Below are positions 45,246 to 54,413 of a DNA stretch of 64,000 bases, in pieces (the stretch's first letter is position 1; every line of letters begins with the position of its first letter). Source of the stretch: Rhodocaloribacter litoris (lineage in GTDB: Bacteria; Bacteroidota; Rhodothermia; Rhodothermales; ISCAR-4553). Location: positions 337,826 through 401,825 of the forward strand of contig NZ_CP076718.1 of assembly GCF_011682235.2 (NCBI RefSeq). Direction: 5' to 3'. A program made the translations under genes and the position numbers. The notes under the pieces are model-generated. The model was given only the letters and a program-made list of their open reading frames with translations. It was not told where the DNA came from and made no database searches.

Positions 45246-46577
45246 ATGTCAGGTCGAAACCATGCCGTCGTCATCGGCGCCAGCATGGGCGGGCTGCTGG
45301 CCGCCCGGGCGCTGGCCGACTTTTACCAGCAGGTGACCCTCATCGAGCGGGACGCCTTCCCGCCCATCGGCGAGAACCGCAAGGGGGTACCCCAGGGCTG
45401 GCATACCCACGTGCTGCTCTTGCGGGGCGGTGAGGTTCTGGAGGGCATGTTCCCCGGCCTGACCGCCGACCTGATGGCACGGGGCGCGCCATTCCTCGAC
45501 CGGCCCGAGAAGGAGCTGATCTGGTTCGACGGCGGCGGCTATCACGCCCGTTTCACCAATGAGGACGGCCGTCTCGGCGCGCTGTGCGTCAGCCGGCCCC
45601 TGCTGGAAGGGTATGTGCGGCAGCGGCTGCTGGCCCTGCCCCATGTGATGGCCATCGAACAGTGTGACGCGCTGGGGCTGGTGCCGTCGGAGCGCGGCGG
45701 GCGGGTGCGTGGGGTGCGCCTGCTGCGCCGGGCCGGCGGCAGCGCCGAAGAGGTGCTGGAGGCGGATCTGGTGGTGGACGCCACGGGGCGGGGGTCCCGG
45801 GCGCCGAAATGGCTGGAAGAGATGGGCTACGCCCCGCCGGAGGAGGAGCAGGTGACCATCCATGTGGGCTACAGCACCCGGCTTTACCGCCGCCCGTTGG
45901 AGCAGCAGAACGGCGTCAAAGCGATCCTGATTACGCCTTCACCTCACTTGAAGCGAGGCGGTGTGATGCTGCCCCAGGAAGGCGAACGCTGGATCGTTGG
46001 CTTGGTCGGGTATCGAGGCGATTATCCACCGTCGGATGAGGCGGGTTTTCTGGCCTTTGCCCGGAGCCTGGCTGCTCCCGATATTTACGACATGATAAAA
46101 GATGCGGAGCCGCTGTCAGACATCATCACCTACCGCTTCAAGGCCAGCCTGCGTCACCGTTACGAACGGCTGACTCGTTTCCCGGAAGGCTTTCTGGTAT
46201 TCGGGGACGCGCTGTGCAGCTTCAACCCGATTTATGGTCAGGGAATGTCGGTGGCGGCCATGGAGGCGCGCGACCTGCAGGATGAACTGCGGCGGGGAAA
46301 CGAAGCGTTGTGGCGGCGTTTCTTCCGCCGGGTGGCGCGGAGCATCGACATGCCCTGGCAGATCGTCGTGAGCGGCGACCTGCGCTTCCCGGAAGCGGAA
46401 GGGAAACGCACGCCGGCCATCCGCTTCATCAACGCCTACATGGCGCGGCTGCACCAGGCGGCACACCGGGACCCGGTGGTGGCCCGGGCCTTCAACGAGG
46501 TGGCCGGCCTGGTGGCGCCGCCCCAGAGCCTGATGCGGCCGGGCATCGTGTGGCGGGTGTGCAGTCACGCTTCTTAA
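45246..46577 (+). CDS. FAD-dependent monooxygenase
   Basis: 443 residues. N-terminal FAD-binding Rossmann motif VVIGASMGGLLAARAL, a second region LVVDATGRGSRAP, and the flavin-binding GD motif in FGDALCSFNPIYGQGM near residue 320. This is the class A aromatic hydroxylase and halogenase superfamily layout, without the halogenase Trp motif. It probably oxidises a small aromatic or polyketide-like molecule. An AAGGAG site precedes the ATG at 45246. Last gene of the probable three-gene operon. Confidence 0.88.
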   Translation: MSGRNHAVVIGASMGGLLAARALADFYQQVTLIERDAFPPIGENRKGVPQGWHTHVLLLRGGEVLEGMFPGLTADLMARGAPFLDRPEKELIWFDGGGYHARFTNEDGRLGALCVSRPLLEGYVRQRLLALPHVMAIEQCDALGLVPSERGGRVRGVRLLRRAGGSAEEVLEADLVVDATGRGSRAPKWLEEMGYAPPEEEQVTIHVGYSTRLYRRPLEQQNGVKAILITPSPHLKRGGVMLPQEGERWIVGLVGYRGDYPPSDEAGFLAFARSLAAPDIYDMIKDAEPLSDIITYRFKASLRHRYERLTRFPEGFLVFGDALCSFNPIYGQGMSVAAMEARDLQDELRRGNEALWRRFFRRVARSIDMPWQIVVSGDLRFPEAEGKRTPAIRFINAYMARLHQAAHRDPVVARAFNEVAGLVAPPQSLMRPGIVWRVCSHAS

Positions 46578-46678
46578 CCCTGTCGTCGCAGGGCAGCCCG
46601 GGCAACGGACCACCGGCAGGGTCCGTGCGAGCACGCATCACCGGTCCGGCGTCTCTCGTCACGTCCCACCGAGACATG

Positions 46679-46713
46679 AAAACGCCCCGAAAAGGTCCGG
46701 CCGATTCGGGGCG
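46679..46713 (-). terminator. Rho-independent terminator after tRNA-Gln
   Basis: On the minus strand a 9-bp stem CGCCCCGAA/TTCGGGGCG (46713-46705 with 46691-46683) is followed by TTTTC. Confidence 0.82.
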
Positions 46714-46723
46714 TCCTGCGAGG

Positions 46724-46796
46724 CTGCCCTGCCAGGATTCGAACCTGGAACCCCCTGATCCAGAGTCAGGTGCTCTGCCAATTGAGCTACAGGGCA
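46724..46796 (-). tRNA. tRNA-Gln (CTG)
   Basis: Complete cloverleaf on the minus strand. The acceptor stem TGCCCTG/CAGGGCA is at the two ends, the anticodon stem CCTGA/TCAGG holds loop CTCTGGA with anticodon CTG, and the T arm is CCAGGTTCGAATCCTGG. CCA is not encoded. The flanking 46578-46884 region otherwise shows only the terminator. Confidence 0.94.
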
Positions 46797-46884
46797 AAGA
46801 TAGCTTGCAAGCTACGGCGGTTTATCGCGATTCGCAAACGAACGGTTCCCCGCCGCCCCGGCTGTCACCGATCTTTATCGACTC

Positions 46885-47655
46885 TTAAACGTCCGTCACG
46901 GTTGCCAGGGCATCGACGGCTTCGACGGGCACCCCGCGCCAGGCGGCCACCTGCGCGACGATCTGCCCCCGAACCCGGTCCCGCAACGCGGCCGTGTCCC
47001 CGGAGCGAAGGCCGGCCGTCTCCACCGGCGGCAGCACCCTGAGCCGGATCGTCGAGGGTTCTCCGAAACGCCAGCTATCTTTCGGCAGGGCGTTGAAGCT
47101 GCCGTCGAGCACCAGCGGCAGCACCGGCACGCCGGCCTTGATCGCCAGGCGAAAAGCCCCGTCGTTGAATGCATAAACCCGTCCGTCGCGGGAGCGCGTG
47201 CCCTCCGGAAAGAACATCACCGAGCACCTGTTTTCGAGCACCCGTCGCGCCGCCACCAGCACCCGCGCCCGGCTCATCTGCTCGCCCCGTTCCACCGGGA
47301 TGTCGCCCGCCAGCCGCATCATCCACCCCACCACCGGTACCCTGAACAGCTCGGCCTTCGCCACCCACTTCATGTCCCAGGGCAACCGGCTGATGACGGG
47401 AATATCTACATTCGACTGGTGGTTGCATACCACCACATAGGGACGGCGCGGGTCCTCGATCCGCTCGCCGGAGACCTCCACCCGCCAGAACGGGTTGACC
47501 CGGGTCATGGCCGCCCCCAGGCGCCGGAACCACCGACCCGTGGTATAGCGGGCCGGATCCCGGTCGAACAGGCGGATGAGGGCCAGCAGTGGCAGCCAGA
47601 GCAGGATGAGGAGCACATTGGAAGACCAGACCCAGAGGGAGCGGAGGGTGGTCAT
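46885..47655 (-). CDS. plsC: 1-acyl-sn-glycerol-3-phosphate acyltransferase
   Basis: 256 residues. One or two N-terminal membrane helices (VLLILLWLPLLALIRLF) come before the acyltransferase motifs: NHQSNVD (HX4D catalytic), GDIPVERGEQ, and FFPEGTRSRDG. It adds the second fatty acid to lysophosphatidate in phospholipid synthesis at the inner membrane. It lies between tRNA-Gln and a sulfotransferase-like gene, both on the same strand. Confidence 0.93.
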   Translation of the reverse strand: MTTLRSLWVWSSNVLLILLWLPLLALIRLFDRDPARYTTGRWFRRLGAAMTRVNPFWRVEVSGERIEDPRRPYVVVCNHQSNVDIPVISRLPWDMKWVAKAELFRVPVVGWMMRLAGDIPVERGEQMSRARVLVAARRVLENRCSVMFFPEGTRSRDGRVYAFNDGAFRLAIKAGVPVLPLVLDGSFNALPKDSWRFGEPSTIRLRVLPPVETAGLRSGDTAALRDRVRGQIVAQVAAWRGVPVEAVDALATVTDV

Positions 47656-47760
47656 GACGGATCGTTCGGGTTGAGCGACACAGGGGAACCGGAAAGAAAC
47701 GTCCGGACGGCCACGGACGTTTCACCGGCCCGCGCGGTGCTGGCTCCCCCCGCGAATGCA

Positions 47761-48873
47761 TCAGGCCCCTCGACCCTGCGCGAGGTGCCCTGTGCGCCCA
47801 CCCCAGGCCGGCACCGGTGCGACCGTAGCGGCTCCCTCCGCCCCGGCAAACGACGCCCGGAGCACGGAGGCCACCCGCTGCAGGAACGGCTCCAGCATAC
47901 CCCGCCGCTGGGGTTCGGGCAGCCGCTCCCGCCAGAAGGCCGCCGTGCGACGCAACCGCCCGGCGACCTCGGCCAGCGCCACGGGAACGGGCGGTTCCGC
48001 GCACACCGGCTCCCGGAAAAGCACGCCGTCCCGGCGACCGAGGAAAACACGGGCCAGACGGGCGTTCGACGCGGCATGAGCGGCCACGAGGCGCTCGCGG
48101 GTGGCCGGATCGAACAATGAGAAGGGCCCATGCGGGCGGCGCTCTCCCGTCGCCTGCAACAGCTGGGCGAGCAGCTTCCGCTCGTTCCCGTCGAAGACGG
48201 CGTTGCACCGGCGCGCGATCTCCACGGCCACCCGGTCGTAGCCCACTCCCACCGGCGACGACGGCTCTCCTTCTTCCGGCCACGGCATCCCGGCGACGGT
48301 GAAAAAATCCAGCACGGTATCGCCCCCGGCAAGCTGAGCCCGCTCGTAGGGTCGCACGTGTACCCGCTCGCGGCCGAAGTAGGCGGCAAAGGCCTCGGCC
48401 AGCCGGTACCAGTCGTAGGTGACCGGGTCGAGGCCGGCCAAGAACGTGCGGGCGTCCCACGTCTTTCCGGCCCGGACGGCCTCGGCATAACGCGACTCGA
48501 GGAAGAGATCCTGGCGGCGTACATAGAGGAACACGTCCGTCTCGAAGGAACGGGTGACGTGCCGGAGGTTGTGCGCCAGGCGACCGGCGTCTGCATAGCC
48601 GTTACAGGCCCTGCCGGAAAAGCCTTCGCAGCTCCAGATGAGCGTCCCGGCGCGGACACGACGGGCCAGTGCCTCCACCCGATCACATTCCAGATCGAGT
48701 CTCACCTTGAAAGCCGGCTCGAGCGCGTGCAGGGTCCGGTGATACGCCGGGCTCGCCGGCCAGAACGCATAGCCCGCCCTTTGCAGGAGGTTGGTCTGCC
48801 CGGCGAGCACCCGCTGAAGCGCCCGTGCGCCCGTCCTGTGCGTACCGATGTGAAGGAGGAGCCGCCTGACCAT
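47761..48873 (-). CDS. Sulfotransferase-like protein
   Basis: 370 residues from the ATG at 48873. The start LLLHIGTHRTGARALQRVL resembles the 5'-phosphosulfate-binding loop of PAPS-dependent sulfotransferases, and FLYVRRQDLFLESRY fits the 3'-phosphate site with its Arg. The C-terminal third is unassigned. It could sulfate a surface glycan, but the acceptor is unknown. The frame extends upstream, but similarity begins here. Possibly functions with plsC only by neighbourhood. Confidence 0.65.
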   Translation of the reverse strand: MVRRLLLHIGTHRTGARALQRVLAGQTNLLQRAGYAFWPASPAYHRTLHALEPAFKVRLDLECDRVEALARRVRAGTLIWSCEGFSGRACNGYADAGRLAHNLRHVTRSFETDVFLYVRRQDLFLESRYAEAVRAGKTWDARTFLAGLDPVTYDWYRLAEAFAAYFGRERVHVRPYERAQLAGGDTVLDFFTVAGMPWPEEGEPSSPVGVGYDRVAVEIARRCNAVFDGNERKLLAQLLQATGERRPHGPFSLFDPATRERLVAAHAASNARLARVFLGRRDGVLFREPVCAEPPVPVALAEVAGRLRRTAAFWRERLPEPQRRGMLEPFLQRVASVLRASFAGAEGAATVAPVPAWGGRTGHLAQGRGA

Positions 48874-49054
48874 GTGAAGCCGCCCCGAAGCATCCGTGAA
48901 GATTTCGTGCGTCGTTCCCCGTGTTTCGACAACTTCCGTTCCACTTGCCCCACGCCGGTGGGGAAATCCCTTGCCGGAGTGAACCGTAATACCGAAGTTC
49001 GCGGAGCACGCTGATTCGTCATCATGCGCCGCGTGCACGCGCGGTCCACACGGC

Positions 49055-50194
49055 ATGCCCGAACACACGCACGAACGGTGGATGCGCCGGTGCCTGGAGC
49101 TGGCGGCGCGGGGGGCCGGGCATGTCAGCCCGAACCCGATGGTGGGCGCGGTGCTCGTCGGGCCGGACGGGCGACGGCTGGGAGAAGGCTGGCACCGGGT
49201 CTACGGCGGCCCGCACGCCGAGGTCTTCGCCATCGAGGAGGCCGAACGACGGCACGGCGCGGCAGCCCTGCACACGGCCACCCTCTACGTCAACCTGGAG
49301 CCGTGCAGCCACCACGGCAAGACGCCGCCGTGTGCCGACCTCATCGTGGCGAAGGGCATCCCCCGCGTGGTGGTGGGGATGGAGGACCCCTTTCCCGCCG
49401 TCTCGGGGCGCGGGCTGGCCCGCCTGCGCGCCCACGGGGTAGCCGTCACGACCGGCGTGCTGGAGGCGGCCTGCCGCCGGCTGAACGAGGCGTTCGTCCA
49501 CCACGTACGGACAGGCCGGCCGCTCGTCACGTTGAAGGTGGCCCAGACGCTCGACGGCCGCGTCGCCACCGCCACGGGTGATGCCCGGTGGATCTCGGGC
49601 GAGGCGGCCCGGCGGCTCGTACACCGCTGGCGGTCCGAGCTCGATGCCGTGCTCGTGGGCAGCGGCACGGCCCGCGCCGACGACCCGGCCCTGACGGTCC
49701 GCCACGTCGCGGGGCGCCAGCCGGCACGCCTCGTGCTCGACCGCACCGGCACGCTCCCCCCCACCCTCCGCCTGTTCACCGACGAGCATGCCGCCCGCAC
49801 CGTCGCCGTCGTCGGGCCGGAGGCTGCCCCGCCTTATGCCCGGGCTCTCCTCCGCGCCGGCGGCGCCCTCCTGCACCTCCCCACCGCCGGCGGTCACCTC
49901 GACCTCCCGGCCCTCCTCGACCGGCTCGGCCGGGACGGCGGGCGCGACGGCGGGCGTCCCCTCCAGTCCCTCCTCGTCGAAGCCGGCCCGGGCCTGGCCT
50001 CGGCCCTCTTCGCCCAGGACCTCGTGGACCGCTACTTCGTCTTCATCGCCCCCAGAGTCCTCGGCGGCGGGCTACCCGCGCTCTCCCTTCCCGGCCCCGA
50101 GCGCATGGCCGAAGCCCGCACCTTCGCCGAACACCGCTGGACCCGCACCGGCGACGACCTGCTCTTCCAGGGCTACCGCCATCCTGTTTCGTAA
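49055..50194 (+). CDS. ribD: Bifunctional pyrimidine deaminase/reductase of riboflavin synthesis
   Basis: 379 residues, full length. The deaminase domain (about 1-145) has zinc ligands in GGPHAEVFAIEEAE and EPCSHHGKTPPC, with SPNPMVGAVLV upstream. The reductase domain (about 150-375) has LKVAQTLDGRVATATGD and VLVGSGTARADDPALTVR. It carries out the second and third steps from GTP to riboflavin. Other rib genes are not in the window, so it is a lone copy here. Confidence 0.95.
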   Translation: MPEHTHERWMRRCLELAARGAGHVSPNPMVGAVLVGPDGRRLGEGWHRVYGGPHAEVFAIEEAERRHGAAALHTATLYVNLEPCSHHGKTPPCADLIVAKGIPRVVVGMEDPFPAVSGRGLARLRAHGVAVTTGVLEAACRRLNEAFVHHVRTGRPLVTLKVAQTLDGRVATATGDARWISGEAARRLVHRWRSELDAVLVGSGTARADDPALTVRHVAGRQPARLVLDRTGTLPPTLRLFTDEHAARTVAVVGPEAAPPYARALLRAGGALLHLPTAGGHLDLPALLDRLGRDGGRDGGRPLQSLLVEAGPGLASALFAQDLVDRYFVFIAPRVLGGGLPALSLPGPERMAEARTFAEHRWTRTGDDLLFQGYRHPVS

Positions 50195-50229
50195 ACGCAC
50201 CATGGCCCCACAACGCCCCGGCCATTTGC

Positions 50230-50922
50230 TCACTCCACACCCAGGGTGGCGGGGTCGACTTCGACGAGCTTGCTTTTGAGAAAGGCCAGCGTCCGGGACG
50301 GGAATTTTCGGACGAGGCGGTAGTCGTGTGTGGCCATGAGCACCGTCATCCCCTGGCGATGCAGGCCCAGGAGCAGCTTCTGGATCTCGTCGGCGACGGC
50401 GGGGTCGAGGTTGCCGGTCGGTTCGTCGGCCAGCAGGATCCACGGCTCGTTGACGATGGCCCGCGCAATGACCACGCGCTGCTGTTCACCGCCCGAGAGC
50501 TCGTGCGGATAGCGCTTGCGCTTGTGGCTCAGCCCCACCCGCGCCAGCACCTGCAGCACCCGGTTTTTCACCATCGCGCCCCGCTTCCCGGTGGCGTAGA
50601 GGGCGAAGGCCACGTTGTCGAAGACGTTCCGGTCCGGCAGGAGCTGGAAGTCCTGGAAGACGATCCCGAGCGAGCGCCGCAGGTAGGGGATTTCGCGGGG
50701 CTGGATGGTGTCGCTGCGGTAGTCCCCTACCCGGACCAGCCCGGCATCCGGCTTCAGGTCCATGTACATCAGGCGCAGCAGTGTCGTCTTGCCGCTGCCG
50801 GTGGGGCCGATGAGGTAGACCATCTCGCCCCGGTCGATGCGCAGCGAGAGGTCTTCGAAGACCGTGCGCCGGGAGCCGTCCGGGAGCGGATGGGAAACCG
50901 TGACGTTTCGTAGCTCGATCAC
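50230..50922 (-). CDS. ftsE: Cell-division ABC ATPase FtsE
   Basis: 230 residues, the usual FtsE size. Walker A GPTGSGKTT, Q-loop FQDFQLL, signature LSGGEQQR, Walker B WILLADEP and switch His MATHD are all present, and the family-specific LLRLMYMDLKPDAG is seen. FtsE works with the membrane protein FtsX to control peptidoglycan hydrolases at the septum. No ftsX gene follows: the next gene, 35 bases away, is the convergent ribD. It is last in the series that starts with nrnA. Confidence 0.9.
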   Translation of the reverse strand: MIELRNVTVSHPLPDGSRRTVFEDLSLRIDRGEMVYLIGPTGSGKTTLLRLMYMDLKPDAGLVRVGDYRSDTIQPREIPYLRRSLGIVFQDFQLLPDRNVFDNVAFALYATGKRGAMVKNRVLQVLARVGLSHKRKRYPHELSGGEQQRVVIARAIVNEPWILLADEPTGNLDPAVADEIQKLLLGLHRQGMTVLMATHDYRLVRKFPSRTLAFLKSKLVEVDPATLGVE

Positions 50923-50970
50923 GATGGTTCCGTAGGTGTCGAACGTTGCGAGAAGCGGTGCCTCGCCCGC

Positions 50971-51750
50971 TCAGGGACGGGCCGGCGGCCGTCGTGCGAC
51001 CCAGTGGATCCGCTCGGAATCCGCGTGGGCCGGCTCGTGCGTGAACCCGTCGTAGGCCGCCACGACCTCGAACCCGGCCGCCTCGACCGGCCCGCGGACT
51101 TCCTCCATCGTATAGGCGCGCTGCACATGCGCCTCGAAGAAGGATTGCCCGGCCACGGTGATCTCGAACGTCGTCGTATGCAGGCGGCGCCCGGGGTCGT
51201 AATGGCTCGTACGCCGGAACGCGAACGCATCCGCCCCGCCTTCGTCCTCGAAGAAGGCCTCGTTGTTGAGGGAGTTGGCGGGGGTGCTCTGGTCGAAGAC
51301 AAAGAGGCCGCCGGGCTTGAGGGCCCGGAAGGTGCACCGGAAAAGATCGTGCAGGCGGGCTTCTTCCAGAAGATAGTTCAGCCCGTCGTAGAGCAGCACG
51401 ACGGCGTCGACGGGCGTTTGCACGCGGTAGTTGGTGAAGTCGGCGACCTCGAACTGGATGGAGGGCCCCAGCAGCTCGGCCTTGGCCCGGGCCACGCGGA
51501 TCATCTGGGGCACGGCGTCGGTGCCGGCATAGCGATACGGCCCCAGCGGGGCCAGCTCGAAGGCAAGCGAACCCGTTCCGCACCCCAGTTCGAGGATCGT
51601 CTCCACGTCGCCGTGGTGGCGTTCGAGCAACTCGTGCACGTAGGCCGCCCAGAGCGCGTAATCGACGTGTTCCATCACCACGTCGTAGCCGGCGGCCAGC
51701 ACCGTGTAGGGCGGCACCTGACGAGGTTCTTTCGAAACGGGAGTCGGCAT
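50971..51750 (-). CDS. Class I SAM-dependent methyltransferase
   Basis: 259 residues from the ATG at 51750. Rossmann methyltransferase motifs: ILELGCGTGSLAFELA (motif I), YAGTDAVPQMIRVAR (motif II), AVVLLYDGLNYL (motif IV) and LKPGGLFVFD (motif V). The substrate cannot be told from sequence. It lies between pdxA and ftsE with gaps of about 50 bases. Confidence 0.87.
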   Translation of the reverse strand: MPTPVSKEPRQVPPYTVLAAGYDVVMEHVDYALWAAYVHELLERHHGDVETILELGCGTGSLAFELAPLGPYRYAGTDAVPQMIRVARAKAELLGPSIQFEVADFTNYRVQTPVDAVVLLYDGLNYLLEEARLHDLFRCTFRALKPGGLFVFDQSTPANSLNNEAFFEDEGGADAFAFRRTSHYDPGRRLHTTTFEITVAGQSFFEAHVQRAYTMEEVRGPVEAAGFEVVAAYDGFTHEPAHADSERIHWVARRPPARP

Positions 51751-51800
51751 GGTCGGGCGTCGGGGCTCGGGTTGTCTGCGGCCCGGCGGGCCGCGCCCGC

Positions 51801-52856
51801 TCAACCGGTCTTGCGGGGCCGGTGGGCGGCGCGGCGTCGGGCGATGTCGATGGCGAGAAAGATCGCGCTGCGCATGCTGCGGGGGGAGGCCTTGCCCTGC
51901 CCGGCGATGTCGAAGGCCGTGCCATGGTCCGGCGACGTGCGCACCAGGGGCAGCCCGGCCGTGAAGTTGACCCCGGCATCGAAGGCGAGGGTTTTGAAGG
52001 GGATGAGGCCCTGGTCGTGGTACATGGCCAGCACGGCATCGTATTGCCGGTAGGCACCCACGGCGAAGAACCCGTCGGCCGCCAGCGGGCCGAAGACCAG
52101 GTAGCCCCGGTTGCACGCCTCGTCGACGGCCGGGAGGATGACCTCGATCTCCTCGCGCCCCATGACCCCGCCGTCGCCGGCGTGCGGGTTCAGGCCGAGC
52201 ACGGCGATGCGCGGGCGTGCGATCCCGAAATCCTCGGACAGGCTCCGGCTGATGATGTCCACCTTGTCCAGGATGGCCTCTTTCGTCACCAGCTTCGGGA
52301 CATCCCAGATCGGCACGTGGCCGGTCACCAGGCCGACGCGCAGCCGGTCGGCCACCATCATCATGGTGTAGCGTTCGCAGCCGGCCCGCCGGGCGATGAA
52401 CTCGGTGTGGCCCGGCTCCCGGATGCCCGCCCGGTTGATGGCTTCCTTCGAGATCGGCGCCGTCACCATGGCGTCCACCCTGCCTTCCAGGCACAGGTCT
52501 GCGGCCCGGGCGACGGCCCGCATGGACAGGCGCCCGGCGACGGCGGAGACGCGCCCGAACTCTACCGGGCAGGACTCTCCCCCGGTCGCGTCGAGCACCG
52601 TGAGGACGTCCTCCGGCCAGTGGGCGGGCACGTCCCGCACCTCCTGCAGCTCGGGCAGGGACAGGCCCAGCACCCGGGCGTGCGTCCGCAGCACGTCGGC
52701 CGAACCGATGATGACCGGTTGCATGTACTTCATCAGGCGCGAATCCACCAGGCAGCGAAGCACCACCTCGGGGCCGATCCCGTTCGGATCGCCGAGGGTG
52801 ATGGCCAGGCGGGGCCGCCGGCCCGGTCCGTCCCGATATGCGGTCTCGTTTTCCAT
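51801..52856 (-). CDS. pdxA: 4-hydroxythreonine-4-phosphate dehydrogenase
   Basis: 351 residues. LAITLGDPNGIGPEV at the N-terminus, metal-binding His residues in GHTEFIARRAG, GLNPHAGDGG and AMYHDQGLIPFKTL, and TSPDHGTAFDIAGQG at the end are all PdxA marks. NAD-dependent oxidation in pyridoxal-phosphate synthesis. A GAGGAGG site lies 5 bases before the ATG at 52856. The ATG at 52859 is only 2 bases from it and less likely. Confidence 0.95.
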   Translation of the reverse strand: MENETAYRDGPGRRPRLAITLGDPNGIGPEVVLRCLVDSRLMKYMQPVIIGSADVLRTHARVLGLSLPELQEVRDVPAHWPEDVLTVLDATGGESCPVEFGRVSAVAGRLSMRAVARAADLCLEGRVDAMVTAPISKEAINRAGIREPGHTEFIARRAGCERYTMMMVADRLRVGLVTGHVPIWDVPKLVTKEAILDKVDIISRSLSEDFGIARPRIAVLGLNPHAGDGGVMGREEIEVILPAVDEACNRGYLVFGPLAADGFFAVGAYRQYDAVLAMYHDQGLIPFKTLAFDAGVNFTAGLPLVRTSPDHGTAFDIAGQGKASPRSMRSAIFLAIDIARRRAAHRPRKTG

Positions 52857-52901
52857 CATGGCCTCCTCACCCGGCACAGGCGCACCCCTTCGCCGCCGGC
52901 C

Positions 52902-54410
52902 TCAACGCTTGCGAGGACGGGCATAGTCGCGGAGAAACTCCACGAGCAGGCGTACCCCGAAGCCGGTCCCCCCCCGTGGCCGGTACGGCTTGGCCTCCTT
53001 GAGGAAGGAAGGCCCGGCGATATCCAGATGGATCCACGGGTACGCGACGAAGTGTTCGAGGAACTTGGCCGCCGTGATGGAGCCGGCCGCCCGGCCGCCG
53101 ATGTTCTTCAGGTCCGCCACGGGGCTTTCGAGCAGCCGGTCATAGTCCTCGAACATGGGGAGCGGGTGCACGCGCTCGCCGCTCCGCTCGCCGGCGGCCT
53201 GCATGCGGGCGAGTCGTTCGGAGGCGCCCTCGCCCTCGTTCGTCATCACCGCCGCGCACACGTCCCCGAGGGCCACCACGGCGGCCCCGGTCAGGGTGGC
53301 CAGGTCGATCACCAGCTCCGGCCGGTAGGTCCGGGCGTAAGAGAGGGCATCGGCCAGGATCATGCGCCCTTCGGCGTCCGTGTTGAGCACCTCGACGGTC
53401 TTGCCCGAATGCATGCGGACGACCTCGCCCGGCACATAGGCGTTCTCGCCGGGGCGGTTGTCCGTGGCCGGAATGAGGCCGACGACGTAGAGCGGCAATT
53501 CGAGCCGGGCCAGGGCTTCCATCACCCCGACGACGGCCGCCGCCCCCGCCATGTCCGACTTCATGAACTCCATCGAGCCCTCGGTCGGTTTCAGCGAGAG
53601 CCCGCCGGTGTCGAAGACGACGCCCTTGCCCACGAGCACCACGGGCCGGTCGTTGACGGCCTGCTCGGGCCGCCACGTCATGACGGTGAACGTCGGCGGC
53701 TCGGTGCTGCCCCGGTTGACGGCCAGCAGCCCGCCCATGCCTTCCTGCTCGATGAGGGCCTTGTCCCAGACGTCGGCCTCGTAGCCGTACTTTTTGGCCG
53801 AGCGTTCGATGGCGCGGGCCAGCAGGGTGGGCGTCTTCTCATGCGGCGAGAGGTTGACCAGATCGCGCGCCGTGTAGACACTCTCGGCCAGGATGCGGGC
53901 CCGCTCGGCGCCCCGGCGGCAGGCCTTATCCTCCCCGGCGCTGTGCACCACGAGCCGTTGCGGGCCCGCCCACGCGTTCTCCTCCGTCTTGTACCGTCGA
54001 AAACGATAGGCGGCCAGCATGAAGCCCTCCACCAGGGCCTGGCTCGCCACTTCGGCGTCGAGGCGGCCGGCGAGATCCGCCTCGGGTACGGCCAGGCCGA
54101 CGGTCTCGGCCTTCACCTTCTCGGCAAAGTCCACCCCCGCGGCCGATGCCCGGCGCAGGTGCTCGGCCGTGACGGCGGCGGCCGGCCCCATCCCGACGAG
54201 GGCCAGCCGGCGTGCCCGGGCCTGCTCGGGATAGAGCAACACCCCGCTCTCCAGCGCCCCGCTCACGTCGGCGGCACTCCGCGCCACCACCGGATCGAGG
54301 ACTTCCCGGAACGTCGCCAGCGCGGCCTCCACCCCGTCCTCCGGCACGAGGACGATCAACAGGTCGACGTCGAGCTCGCGCAGCGGGATGGTCGTAACGG
54401 AAATCTTCAT
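52902..54410 (-). CDS. pepA: Leucyl aminopeptidase, M17 family
   Basis: 502 residues, full length. Metal and catalytic motifs of M17: VGKGVVFDTGGLSLKP (Lys and Asp), MKSDMAGAAAVVG, and the signature NTDAEGRMILADAL with the catalytic Arg. The N-terminal 170 residues form the regulatory domain. A cytoplasmic hexamer that trims N-terminal residues from peptides. Its ATG at 54410 lies 3 bases after the nrnA stop, so the two are coupled. Confidence 0.95.
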   Translation of the reverse strand: MKISVTTIPLRELDVDLLIVLVPEDGVEAALATFREVLDPVVARSAADVSGALESGVLLYPEQARARRLALVGMGPAAAVTAEHLRRASAAGVDFAEKVKAETVGLAVPEADLAGRLDAEVASQALVEGFMLAAYRFRRYKTEENAWAGPQRLVVHSAGEDKACRRGAERARILAESVYTARDLVNLSPHEKTPTLLARAIERSAKKYGYEADVWDKALIEQEGMGGLLAVNRGSTEPPTFTVMTWRPEQAVNDRPVVLVGKGVVFDTGGLSLKPTEGSMEFMKSDMAGAAAVVGVMEALARLELPLYVVGLIPATDNRPGENAYVPGEVVRMHSGKTVEVLNTDAEGRMILADALSYARTYRPELVIDLATLTGAAVVALGDVCAAVMTNEGEGASERLARMQAAGERSGERVHPLPMFEDYDRLLESPVADLKNIGGRAAGSITAAKFLEHFVAYPWIHLDIAGPSFLKEAKPYRPRGGTGFGVRLLVEFLRDYARPRKR

Positions 54411-54413
54411 AGG

